This document shows, one piece after another, positions 43,701 through 50,446 of a DNA stretch of 64,000 nucleotides. The notes under the pieces are model-generated. The model was not told the DNA's origin, made no database searches, and was given only the letters and a program-made list of their open reading frames with translations. Source of the DNA: JBMTVN01 sp046047235 (GTDB lineage: Bacteria; Verrucomicrobiota; Verrucomicrobiia; Limisphaerales; JAHDYP01). The stretch is taken from NCBI GenBank assembly GCA_046047235.1, contig JBJOII010000007.1, positions 5,499-69,498 of the forward strand, in the 5' to 3' direction. The position numbers were made by a program, and so were the translations under genes. Position 1 is the first letter of the stretch, and each line of letters starts with the position of its first letter.

Positions 43701-44937
43701 CACCCTCGTCCCCGCCGAGAACTTCTCCGCCAATGGCTACGCCGAAGGTGCCATCGTCGGCAGCGGTATCGCCCTCGGCCAGCGCGCCTTCAATGGCGAT
43801 TCGCCCGGATACAGCAGCGGAACCCTCATCACCAGCAAATGCACGCTCGGCACCTTCAGCCAAGGCGATAGTCTCGTCGTCCAGTTCGTCGGCGCCTGGG
43901 ACGATTGCACCACCGCATCCACCCCGGGATGGGTCATCGATAGCCTGCAGCTCGAACTGCTCCCCATGATGATCCAAAACTTCGCCGCCGATAACGGAGG
44001 ATTCTCCGTGGCGGATTCACCCAGCCCCGCCCCCGCCGGCCGTAGCCCATGGACCTACGACGGCACCAGCGGACTCTGGACCACCGATGGCAGCAACGCC
44101 GATTGCACCGATCCGTTCAGCTCCGGCCTCACCAGCCCCGCCTACACGGTGCCGGTCTCGGAAGAGGTCACGCTCAACTTCAACCACCGCTACTCCTTCG
44201 AAGGAGACCTCTGGGACGGTGGCCAAGTGCGCATCAGCGTCAATGGTGGTGCTTTCAACCCCGTCGCCGCCGAGAGCTTCACCGCCAATGGCTACGCCCC
44301 AGGCACCATCCAAGGCACCGGCGTCCTCAACGGACAAAGCGCCTTCAACGGTGACTCAACCGGCTACGCCAACGGGGATACCATCACCAGCTCAGCCATC
44401 CTGGGCTCGTTCAACCAAAACGATACCATCGCCATCCAGTTCATCGGCGCATGGGATGAATGCTCCGGTGCATCGACACCATCCTGGGCAGTCAATGAAC
44501 TGTCACTCGTGTTCGGCACCGCCGCCCAGGCCTCCACGTTCACCGCCCAGGTCCAAGCCTCACTCCAAGGCGAACCCGTCAGCGTGAACTACCAATGGCA
44601 ACGGAACGACGGCAGCGGATGGATCGATATCGACGGAGCCGATACCTCCTCGTTCACGATCTATCCCACCCCGGCCGACTTCCAAGCCTCGTTCCGAGTC
44701 ACAGCCAGTGTGCCCGGCAAATCGATTACCAGTAATGAAGTCATGCTGGTCACCGAAGTCACCGGACCGCCCGCGCTCGATATCAGTAAGTCCGCCTCCA
44801 GCATCACCATCACGTTCGAAGGAACGCTGCAAAGCGCACCCACAGCCGAAGGCCCCTACACAACAGTCCAAGGCGCCCAAAGCCCCTATACGGTGCCCCT
44901 CACGGAACAGTCCATGTTCCTCCGTAGCGTGAGGTAA
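40777..44937 (+). CDS. Large exported LamG/Ig/PA14 multidomain surface protein
   Basis: 1386 residues with signal MKRLVLLTLLTALTSPVRA. In order: two LamG/concanavalin-like domains (~20-245, ~255-480; each opens with PIAYWRLNE or PLAYWHLNE); an Ig-like domain (~485-565, QWFKDGAAV, DSGTYEVVVSN); an SbsA-like Ig domain (~570-665, VRVWFSEPVDPASAQ); a PA14 domain (~675-860); two near-identical ~180-residue jelly-roll-type modules (~885-1065 and ~1066-1245, each with HRYSFE, GQVRISVNGGAF, AENF/AESF, FNGDS); and a final Ig-like domain. There is no PEP-CTERM or autotransporter anchor. Carbohydrate binding or adhesion is likely. A terminator follows. Confidence 0.88.
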   Translation: MKRLVLLTLLTALTSPVRADYASSVLAHGPIAYWRLNETTQPPAGDMAANSGSLASAADGFYVGDVFRPETGAIVGSPSDTAASFTGGARVTVPYSADLNPSGAFSVECWALKDPGTGYPLGAFSSVQYNGGSERRGWLIYDNDTNWQFRVGDGAGYVATAGGGTADVGAWYHLVGVCDGTNAKLYVNGEEVANVALARPFEPNPSASTDIGSASAFGRHFTGVVDEAAVYPTALSAAEVLAHYQNGINSAPTTPYSQLVQAQNPLAYWHLNEPAYTPPTSLPSAANLGSDGAASNGSYQPGSQPGAPGSTLSGFGADNKSTAFNGIVGHVETPVSLNNLAEFTVMGWIKRGSEHSTRGGYFGQNDLLEFGDADGGTTIEAWINAYGANIKIDYPFPDDTWGFIALTGNSTEAVLYVNGIPAASRTGSVTSFGSSAYLFNIGGGGIFNATGDYFRGGIDEVAVFDKALSAAQVLEVFAGANVPPWITTQPIAPDRDLYAGNTVTVSVGAEGPPPLTYQWFKDGAAVTGQTSDTLTLSPAAVSDSGTYEVVVSNTYGQATSDSVSILINPADTVAPTLLHATGNDMFNQVRVWFSEPVDPASAQNPANYSLSGGLSISAATLDTPAGGSGDHIVTLSTSAQTPGQIYTLTVSGVQDQVLPANTIAANSTIEFSSWIIYSGYLKFEVWNGLSTSDNNLPNTLLADPRFPDSPDMVTYATEFSSRTVYPDDSHEGYGGKMSGFIIPTETADYTFFLSSDDSSQLYLSTSDDPADAVLIAEETDCCDAFQEPDVPNDDGTTYSSSFPAVTLQAGQRYYIEALWKEGGGGDYCRVAWRKSGDSTLAADLPHISGANIAVPIDPNVDMAFTQQPADQLGILPSTGIEIFAQDFNANDGGFTVVNTDPAPPGPWVYNAANGTWTANGGEADCTGPYNSQLNSPAISLTQDGALSLNFSHRYSFESGLWDAGQVRISVNGGAFTLVPAENFSANGYAEGAIVGSGIALGQRAFNGDSPGYSSGTLITSKCTLGTFSQGDSLVVQFVGAWDDCTTASTPGWVIDSLQLELLPMMIQNFAADNGGFSVADSPSPAPAGRSPWTYDGTSGLWTTDGSNADCTDPFSSGLTSPAYTVPVSEEVTLNFNHRYSFEGDLWDGGQVRISVNGGAFNPVAAESFTANGYAPGTIQGTGVLNGQSAFNGDSTGYANGDTITSSAILGSFNQNDTIAIQFIGAWDECSGASTPSWAVNELSLVFGTAAQASTFTAQVQASLQGEPVSVNYQWQRNDGSGWIDIDGADTSSFTIYPTPADFQASFRVTASVPGKSITSNEVMLVTEVTGPPALDISKSASSITITFEGTLQSAPTAEGPYTTVQGAQSPYTVPLTEQSMFLRSVR

Positions 44938-44965
44938 CCCCCTCAACTGTAACGGATAACACGCA

Positions 44966-44998
44966 GCGCAGCCGGCCACGCCGGCTGCGCTTTTCTTT
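44966..44998 (+). terminator. Rho-independent terminator after the LamG/PA14 gene
   Basis: An 11-bp perfect stem GCGCAGCCGGC (44966-44976) / GCCGGCTGCGC (44980-44990) with a CAC loop is followed by TTTTCTTT. Confidence 0.95.
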
Positions 44999-45084
44999 AC
45001 ACCCACCCACCCCAAACTCATGCCCCCCACTCTACTAACACCCATTAGCTAGGATAAATTGTTATTTCATATTGCGTAAGCTGA

Positions 45085-45114
45085 TTGACTGCCAACCCAG
45101 CATGGTTTAATAAT
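45085..45114 (+). promoter_or_regulatory. Candidate promoter of the sulfide cassette
   Basis: TTGACT (45085-45090), an 18-base spacer and AATAAT (45109-45114) lie 27 bases before the ArsR gene. A short dyad CAAC-G-GTTG at 45123-45131 lies between -10 and start and could be an ArsR-type operator, though weak. Confidence 0.45.
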
Positions 45115-45140
45115 CCAATAGTTCAACGGTTGTTAAAGTC

Positions 45141-45476
45141 ATGAACAAACTGGCAGAACAGGTTAAGGAAGAATTCCAGGGCAACGAGCTGGTCTGCGCC
45201 AAGGTCATCACGCTCTTCCAACTCATCGCCAATAAAACCCGCTTCCGCATCATTTGCCTCCTCGCCCGCGGAGAATTCTGCGTCAACGACATCGTCGAAG
45301 TCGTCGACGCAGGCAAACTCTCCAATATCTCCCAACAACTCAAAATCCTCTGCCTGGCCGGCCTCATCGAACGACGCCGCCAACAAAAGCGAATCCTCTA
45401 CTCCCTAAAGGACGAAAGGATCCGCGACATGATCGACTACTTTCGGGCCCAGTTCCTCTCACCCAAATGCAATTAA
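45141..45476 (+). CDS. ArsR-family repressor, candidate sulfide/persulfide sensor (SqrR/BigR-like)
   Basis: 111 residues. Winged helix: LFQLIANKTRFRIICLLARG, FCVNDIVEVV and LSNISQQLKILCLAGLI. Cysteines are at 19, 39, 47, 71 and 110. Cys47 (GEFC, start of the helix before the recognition helix) and Cys110 near the C-terminus have nearly the spacing of the two persulfide-sensing cysteines in SqrR/BigR proteins, which form a tetrasulfide bridge when sulfide accumulates. Directly upstream of the SQR gene (5 bp gap), as in those systems. No metal-site ELCVC motif of ArsR is present. The sensing role is inference. Confidence 0.87.
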   Translation: MNKLAEQVKEEFQGNELVCAKVITLFQLIANKTRFRIICLLARGEFCVNDIVEVVDAGKLSNISQQLKILCLAGLIERRRQQKRILYSLKDERIRDMIDYFRAQFLSPKCN

Positions 45477-45481
45477 CGCGT

Positions 45482-46744
45482 ATGAACACACTCCTGATCC
45501 TCGGCGCCGGTACCGCCGGCACAATCATGGCCAACCACCTGCGACGAAAACTCTCGCGCTCGGAATGGAATATCAAAATCGTCGACCAGCACCCGGAACA
45601 CTATTACCAGCCGGGCTTCCTGTTCATGCCCTTCGGCATCTACTCGGAAAAAGACGTCGTCCGCCCCAAGAAAAAATTCATCCCCAACGGCGTGGAGTAT
45701 ATCCAGGCCACCATCGACCGGATCGACGCCGACAATAACCAGATCCTGCTGGAACAAGACAACACACTCAAATACGACATTCTCATCGTCGCCACCGGCG
45801 TCCAACCCATGCCCGACCAAACCGAAGGCATGCTCGACGACGACTGGCAAAAGAACGTATTCGAGTTCTACACCTTCGACGGCGCACGCAAGCTCGCCAA
45901 CCGCCTCAAGGACTGGAAAGGCGGCCGCATGGTGGTCCATATCTGCGAAATGCCCATCAAATGCCCGGTAGCCCCACTGGAATTCACCTTCCTCGCTGAT
46001 ACCTGGCTCAAACAAAACGGCCTGCGCGATAAAACCGAAATCATCTACGTCACCCCGCTCTCAGGCGCATTCACCAAACCCATCGCCTCAGGCATCCTCA
46101 GCCACCTGCTCGATGAAAAGAAGATCAACGTGGTCACCGACTTCAATATCGGCAGCGTGAACAACGACAAGCACCAGATCGTCTCCTGGGACGATCGCAC
46201 GGTCGATTACGACCTGCTCGTAACTGTCCCCACCAATATGGGCGACCCCATGCTGGAACGGTCCGGACTCGGTGACGAACTCAACTTCATCGCCACCGAC
46301 CGCCACACGCTCCAGTCCAAAGCCCAAAAGAATATCTTCGCCATCGGCGATACCACCGACGCCCCCACCTCCAAGGCCGGCTCAGTCGCCCACTTCGAAG
46401 CCGAAGTGCTCACGGAAAACATCCTTCACTACATCCGCGGTGAAGAACTCCAGTCCCGCTTCGACGGACACGCCAACTGCTTCATCGAATCCGGTGAAGG
46501 CAAAGGCTTCCTCCTGGACTTCAATTACAACCTCGAACCCGTCCCCGGAAAATTCCCCATCCCCGGAATCGGCCCAATGAACCTGCTCGGCCAATCCAAA
46601 ATGAACCATTGGGGCAAAATGGCCTTCAAATGGATCTACTGGCACGTCCTGCTTCGCGGCCTCCCCATCCCGCTCGTCAGTCATAAAATGTCCCTCGCCG
46701 GCAAACACATCCCCGAAGGCGCACTCAAACCCGAAGCCGCCTGA
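45482..46744 (+). CDS. sqr: Sulfide:quinone oxidoreductase
   Basis: 420 residues from ATG 45482. The FAD-binding N-terminus is LLILGAGTAGTIMANHL. The second dinucleotide-type region has LIVATGVQP, and FAIGDTTDAPTSKAGSVAH is the third FAD strand. Redox cysteines are visible: Cys161 in CEMPIKCPVAPLEF and Cys333 in HANCFIESGEG, matching the two catalytic positions of SQR. The C-terminal region with amphipathic residues would contact the membrane. It oxidises sulfide to polysulfide or sulfane sulfur and reduces quinone. Partner genes downstream carry sulfane-sulfur-handling proteins. Confidence 0.93.
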   Translation: MNTLLILGAGTAGTIMANHLRRKLSRSEWNIKIVDQHPEHYYQPGFLFMPFGIYSEKDVVRPKKKFIPNGVEYIQATIDRIDADNNQILLEQDNTLKYDILIVATGVQPMPDQTEGMLDDDWQKNVFEFYTFDGARKLANRLKDWKGGRMVVHICEMPIKCPVAPLEFTFLADTWLKQNGLRDKTEIIYVTPLSGAFTKPIASGILSHLLDEKKINVVTDFNIGSVNNDKHQIVSWDDRTVDYDLLVTVPTNMGDPMLERSGLGDELNFIATDRHTLQSKAQKNIFAIGDTTDAPTSKAGSVAHFEAEVLTENILHYIRGEELQSRFDGHANCFIESGEGKGFLLDFNYNLEPVPGKFPIPGIGPMNLLGQSKMNHWGKMAFKWIYWHVLLRGLPIPLVSHKMSLAGKHIPEGALKPEAA

Positions 46745-46785
46745 TCTCTAAAAAACCCTAACCAAAAACGAAAAAGGAAATACGT

Positions 46786-47100
46786 ATGGCACAAAAGCAA
46801 ATCGCAGGAGTCACGATCGATACCGATGACGAAGGCTATCTCACCAACCATAGCCAATGGAATAAGGAGGTCGCCGCCGCCATCGCCCAGGAAGAGGGCA
46901 TCACACTCACCGATGGCCACTGGAAGGTCCTCGAGTTCATCGACAAGGACTTTCAGGAAAAAGGCGTCGTCCCCGGTATGCGCCGCATGAATAAGGTCGG
47001 TGGGATCCCCACCAAAGACCTCTATAGCCTCTTCCCCGATGGCCCCATCAAAAAGGCCGCCAAGATCTCCGGCTACCCCAAACCCGCCAGCTGCGTCTAA
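46786..47100 (+). CDS. TusE/DsrC-type sulfur relay protein with a single terminal cysteine
   Basis: 104 residues; AAAAAGGAAA lies just before ATG 46786. The fold is TusE/DsrC: DDEGYLTNHSQWNKEVA, GITLTDGHWKVLEFI and the C-terminal KISGYPKPASCV. Only the penultimate Cys (103) is present; the second cysteine that DsrC carries about 11 residues earlier is Ala here (KKAAKIS). So it looks like a TusE-like acceptor of persulfide rather than a dissimilatory DsrC trisulfide carrier. It could pass sulfur between SQR products and the adjacent DsrE-type protein (inference). Confidence 0.93.
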   Translation: MAQKQIAGVTIDTDDEGYLTNHSQWNKEVAAAIAQEEGITLTDGHWKVLEFIDKDFQEKGVVPGMRRMNKVGGIPTKDLYSLFPDGPIKKAAKISGYPKPASCV

Positions 47101-47136
47101 TCCACCACTCCACAAGCCGCTAACCCAGGCACCACC

Positions 47137-47637
47137 ATGGCCAACTCAGACGATAAAATCAAAAAGGTCTCCATCATCGTGTCCCGGGGATCCCTCGACG
47201 GGATCTACCCCGGACTCATCATGGCCAACGGAGCCCGCATGGAAGGTATCGAAGCCAGCCTCTTCTTCACCTTCTTCGGCCTCTACGGCGTCCTGAAAAA
47301 ATACATGGACGATATCAAAATCGCCACGGTCGGTAACCCCGCCATGCGTGTCCCCGATGCGAAAGGCTTCCCCCTCCCGACCTGGATGGGAGCCCTCCCC
47401 GGCATGTCCGCCTTCGCCACCCGCATGATGAAGAAGGAAATGGACAAGCTCGATATCCCGCCCGTCTCCGAGTTCATCGAGATGATTCATGATGCCGGCG
47501 GCAAACTCTACGCCTGCAAAGCCACGGTCGATATGTTCCACCTCACCCCCGAGGACTTCTGCCCCCAAATGGACAAGGTCCTCACCGTCGGTGAGTTCTA
47601 CGAAATATCCGCCGGAGCCCAAATCATCTTTACCTAA
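47137..47637 (+). CDS. DsrE2-like sulfur carrier/peroxiredoxin-family protein
   Basis: 166 residues. The DsrE/F-like fold is shown by KKVSIIVSRGSLDGIYPGLI, an EASLFFTFFGLYGVLK strand and helix, and a conserved-cysteine region GGKLYACKATVDMFHL followed by DFCPQMDKV. This is the DsrE2 pattern (a Cys near residue 128), a protein linked to sulfane-sulfur transfer with TusA and rhodanese. It sits 36 bp after the TusE-like gene in the SQR operon. Membrane association is possible via the hydrophobic segment. Confidence in family good; role in persulfide trafficking inferred. Confidence 0.9.
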   Translation: MANSDDKIKKVSIIVSRGSLDGIYPGLIMANGARMEGIEASLFFTFFGLYGVLKKYMDDIKIATVGNPAMRVPDAKGFPLPTWMGALPGMSAFATRMMKKEMDKLDIPPVSEFIEMIHDAGGKLYACKATVDMFHLTPEDFCPQMDKVLTVGEFYEISAGAQIIFT

Positions 47638-47644
47638 TCACAAC

Positions 47645-47667
47645 AGGCCGGAGTCACGCCCCGGCCT
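47645..47667. terminator. Hairpin between DsrE2-like and FadL-like genes
   Basis: AGGCCGG (47645-47651) pairs with CCGGCCT (47661-47667) around a 9-base loop. No T-run follows, so it could be a weak terminator or an mRNA stabiliser inside the operon. Confidence 0.5.
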
Positions 47668-47694
47668 CCCTAACCCAAACCCAACCCAGTCAGC

Positions 47695-48978
47695 ATGAAT
47701 AAAACCTTACGCAACCTGGCCCTAGCCTCATCCACCATGGCCGCCGCCTCAACGGCTCTCGCCACCAATGGCGATAACCTCATCGGCGTCGGCCCCATAT
47801 CCCGCGCCATGGGCGGCACCGGGATCGCCGCACCCCAGGACGCCATCAGCGCCGTGTTCGCTAACCCGGCCGCCATGTGCTTCACCCCGGGATGTGACTA
47901 CGCCGAAGTGAACTTCGCCGGCACCATGTTCGCCCCCACGGTCGATGGATCCGTCCAAATCAACGGAATGCCCGCCATCAGCGCCGAAAGCAAAAAGAAC
48001 GTCTACGCCATCCCCGCCATCGGCGTCTCAGTTCCCATCGACCCCGATTCCCGACGCCTCCGCTTCGGCCTCGCCGCCTACGGTGTCACCGGCCTCGGCG
48101 TCGATTACCGCGGCACTGACCTCGATACCACCGTCCCCACCGGCATGCAGCCCCCCATGCCCTCGCAGGTGCCCCTCATCCAAGGGGAATACACCAGCCT
48201 CCAAATCATGAAGTTCGCCCCCTCCCTGGCCTATCAGCTGGCCCCGAACTTCTCCGTCGGCCTCGCGGCACACATTGACTATGCCGTGCTCGACCTCCGT
48301 AACGGCAGCTCTCCATCCTACGGACTCGGAGCCCAACTCGGACTCAGCTGGAGCCCCACGGATAAACTCAGCGTGGGCTTCACCTACGTCACCCCCCAGA
48401 ACACCTCGTTCGACAAGGCCGTGCACTACACTGCGGATATGGCCACGTTCTCCAATGAAGATCTCGACCTCGAGTCCCCCCACATCGTCGGACTCGGCGT
48501 GGCCTACCGCTTCCTCGATGACCGCCTCCTAACCACCGTCGAAGGCAAATACCTCAACTGGTCCGGAGCCAAGGGCTACAAGGACTTCGATTGGGAAGAT
48601 CAATGGGTCATCGGCGCCGGCGTGCAGTTCGCCGCCATCCCCGATACGCTGTTCCTCCGTGCCGGCTATAACTACGGCAATAACCCGGTCAAGGAAAACA
48701 ACGGCTGGGGCGCAGGAGCCCGCGATGTCCAGGGAATGTCCTTCCCGGACTATTACTATGAGACGTTCCGCGTCATCGGCTTCCCCGCCGTCGTGGAACA
48801 TCACCTCACCGCCGGCATAGGCTACGCCTTCTCGAAAAAATTCGAACTGCACCTGGCCTATATGCACGCCTTCCAAAACACAATCAGCGAGGACGGCTAC
48901 TTCTTCGGAACACCCGTCAATATCAGCAGCACGCTCTCCGAAGACAGCCTCGACTTCGGCCTGACCTGGAGGTTCTAA
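47695..48978 (+). CDS. FadL/OmpP1/TodX-type outer-membrane channel
   Basis: 427 residues with a signal (LALASSTMAAASTALA). The start of the mature protein, GVGPISRAMGGTGIAAPQDA and FANPAA, is the FadL N-terminal plug. A long beta-barrel follows, ending EDSLDFGLTWRF with a terminal Phe. FadL proteins pass hydrophobic compounds across the outer membrane. In this operon the substrate may be a sulfur compound or hydrophobic sulfur particle rather than a fatty acid (inference from neighbours only). A two-arm GC hairpin follows. Confidence 0.9.
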   Translation: MNKTLRNLALASSTMAAASTALATNGDNLIGVGPISRAMGGTGIAAPQDAISAVFANPAAMCFTPGCDYAEVNFAGTMFAPTVDGSVQINGMPAISAESKKNVYAIPAIGVSVPIDPDSRRLRFGLAAYGVTGLGVDYRGTDLDTTVPTGMQPPMPSQVPLIQGEYTSLQIMKFAPSLAYQLAPNFSVGLAAHIDYAVLDLRNGSSPSYGLGAQLGLSWSPTDKLSVGFTYVTPQNTSFDKAVHYTADMATFSNEDLDLESPHIVGLGVAYRFLDDRLLTTVEGKYLNWSGAKGYKDFDWEDQWVIGAGVQFAAIPDTLFLRAGYNYGNNPVKENNGWGAGARDVQGMSFPDYYYETFRVIGFPAVVEHHLTAGIGYAFSKKFELHLAYMHAFQNTISEDGYFFGTPVNISSTLSEDSLDFGLTWRF

Positions 48979-48995
48979 CCCGTTAACCTCACAGC

Positions 48996-49019
48996 CCCCC
49001 GGGGCCAGCGCCCCGGGGG
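48996..49019. terminator. GC-rich hairpin after the FadL-like gene
   Basis: Ten-base arms CCCCCGGGGC (48996-49005) and GCCCCGGGGG (49010-49019) pair perfectly around CAGC. No T-tract follows; possible attenuator between the sulfur genes and the thioredoxin-fold genes. Confidence 0.65.
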
Positions 49020-49031
49020 ACTCCCTCTGCC

Positions 49032-49724
49032 ATGAAACATTCCAGCCGCCATCACACCGCCCTTTTGCTCTCCTGGATCCTCCTGCTTACCCTGACCAGC
49101 GGCTGCTCCACCCCAAAACCCGGCACAAACACAACCAATAACGGCAACACACCGACCACCCGTCTGTCCCTGCCAACCCCGTCCAACCTCGCACACCGCA
49201 CTTATCTGGGCCTACCGGAAACCAACCCCGAGTTCCTCATCGGTGAAATACAGGCGGACATCCTCATCATCGATTGCTTCGATCTCTATTGCCCAAGCTG
49301 CCAGCGCGGTGCTTCCAAAATCAACGAACTCTTCAACCTCATCACTCAGAGCAACCTCCAATCCCGTATCAAAATGATCGGGCTCGGTCTCGGTAATACC
49401 CCCCTCGAAGTCGATACATTCCGTAAAAAATACGACATCCAATTCCCCCTCTTCCCCGACCGAACCAGCACGGTCGCCCGCCAGTTCGGCGAAGTCCGTA
49501 TCCCCGGACTCCTCGTCATCCGCCCAGGCTCTCCCCCCCAGGTCATCCACCGAAAAGCCGGCATCCTCCGGGACCCTCAGGAACTCCTGAACCACATCCT
49601 AAACCTCTCCCGCGAAGAAGCCTTCATGCCTACAAACTCATTCCAGTTCCCTGCCTCAGATTCCTGTGGCGATGAAGAATGCCCCGTGACAATATCCGGC
49701 AATCCCACTGCCAGCTTGATTTGA
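49032..49724 (+). CDS. Thioredoxin-fold lipoprotein with CxxC
   Basis: 230 residues. Lipobox LTSGC, then a Thr/Asn-rich linker and a thioredoxin-like domain: ILIIDCFDLYCPSCQRGASK holds the CPSC pair, KMIGLGLGNTPLEVDTFRK a TlpA-like strand, and VRIPGLLVIRPG the cis-Pro-type loop. The C-terminal tail with SCGDEEC may bind metal. It is likely a membrane-attached thiol reductant or thiol-disulfide protein in the periplasm. The next gene, 13 bp downstream, is a peroxiredoxin, suggesting joint peroxide or persulfide handling. Confidence 0.87.
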   Translation: MKHSSRHHTALLLSWILLLTLTSGCSTPKPGTNTTNNGNTPTTRLSLPTPSNLAHRTYLGLPETNPEFLIGEIQADILIIDCFDLYCPSCQRGASKINELFNLITQSNLQSRIKMIGLGLGNTPLEVDTFRKKYDIQFPLFPDRTSTVARQFGEVRIPGLLVIRPGSPPQVIHRKAGILRDPQELLNHILNLSREEAFMPTNSFQFPASDSCGDEECPVTISGNPTASLI

Positions 49725-49737
49725 ACCCCTGCTAAAA

Positions 49738-50328
49738 ATGCTGAAAGCACCCACACTCTTCCTGCTCTCCCTGTTGCTGCTTACCTCCGCCGCACTGTCT
49801 CAGGAGCCTCAGGGAGTCCAGAACATCTACGACCCCGGAACGCTCAAACCCACCGATAGCCACCTCAAGGTCAAAGTGGGCCAGCGTGCGCCAGACTTTG
49901 AACTACCCTCGCTCTCAGGAGAAAAAATCCGGCTCAGCCAGTTCCGCGGCAAAAAGAACGTCGTCATCTCCTTCGTGCCCGCCGCCTTCACTCCCGTCTG
50001 CTCCGCCCAATGGCCCGGCTATAACGCCGCCCAGGACCTGTTCACAAAATATGACGCCGTGCTGCTCGGCATCACGGTCGATAACCTCCCCACTCTCTAC
50101 GCCTGGACCCAGCAAATGGGCAACCTCTGGTTCGATGTCCTCTCCGATTTCTGGCCCCACGGCCAAGTCGCCCAACGCTACGGCATCCTCCGCCCCGAAG
50201 GAGTCAGTGAACGCGCCCTCTTCGTCATCGATAAAAAAGGCATCATCACCGCCATCGATGTCCATGACATCAATCTCCGCCCACCTCTCGAGGACCTCGC
50301 CGCCGCACTCCAAAAGCTCCAGCCCTAG
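49738..50328 (+). CDS. Exported AhpC/TSA-family peroxiredoxin
   Basis: 196 residues with a signal (LFLLSLLLLTSAALSQ). The peroxidase site PAAFTPVCSAQW is the P-x3-T-x2-C motif with peroxidatic Cys; VGQRAPDFELPSLSG is the opening strand. Cysteine-poor otherwise, so it acts as a one-Cys type needing an external thiol, possibly the adjacent lipoprotein. It reduces peroxides, or possibly persulfides, in the periplasm. Operon position with SQR genes is suggestive only. Confidence 0.9.
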   Translation: MLKAPTLFLLSLLLLTSAALSQEPQGVQNIYDPGTLKPTDSHLKVKVGQRAPDFELPSLSGEKIRLSQFRGKKNVVISFVPAAFTPVCSAQWPGYNAAQDLFTKYDAVLLGITVDNLPTLYAWTQQMGNLWFDVLSDFWPHGQVAQRYGILRPEGVSERALFVIDKKGIITAIDVHDINLRPPLEDLAAALQKLQP

Positions 50329-50353
50329 CCCACTTCACCCCTGGCTGGAATCA

Positions 50354-50389
50354 CACGGAATCATGTCACGACCGTAACACGATTCCGTG
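50354..50389. repeat. 9-bp inverted repeat
   Basis: CACGGAATC (50354-50362) and GATTCCGTG (50381-50389) are exact reverse complements separated by 18 bases, between the peroxiredoxin and phosphoesterase genes. Could be an operator or a weak terminator. Confidence 0.7.
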
Positions 50390-50446
50390 GAGTTCGTTCT
50401 CGCCGTCACTCCAGGAATCACCCAGTATTCCGTGCACAAACCCGTA

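Noticed and set aside
46786..47100. Dissimilatory DsrC
   Set aside because: The second conserved cysteine is absent and no dsrAB is in the window.
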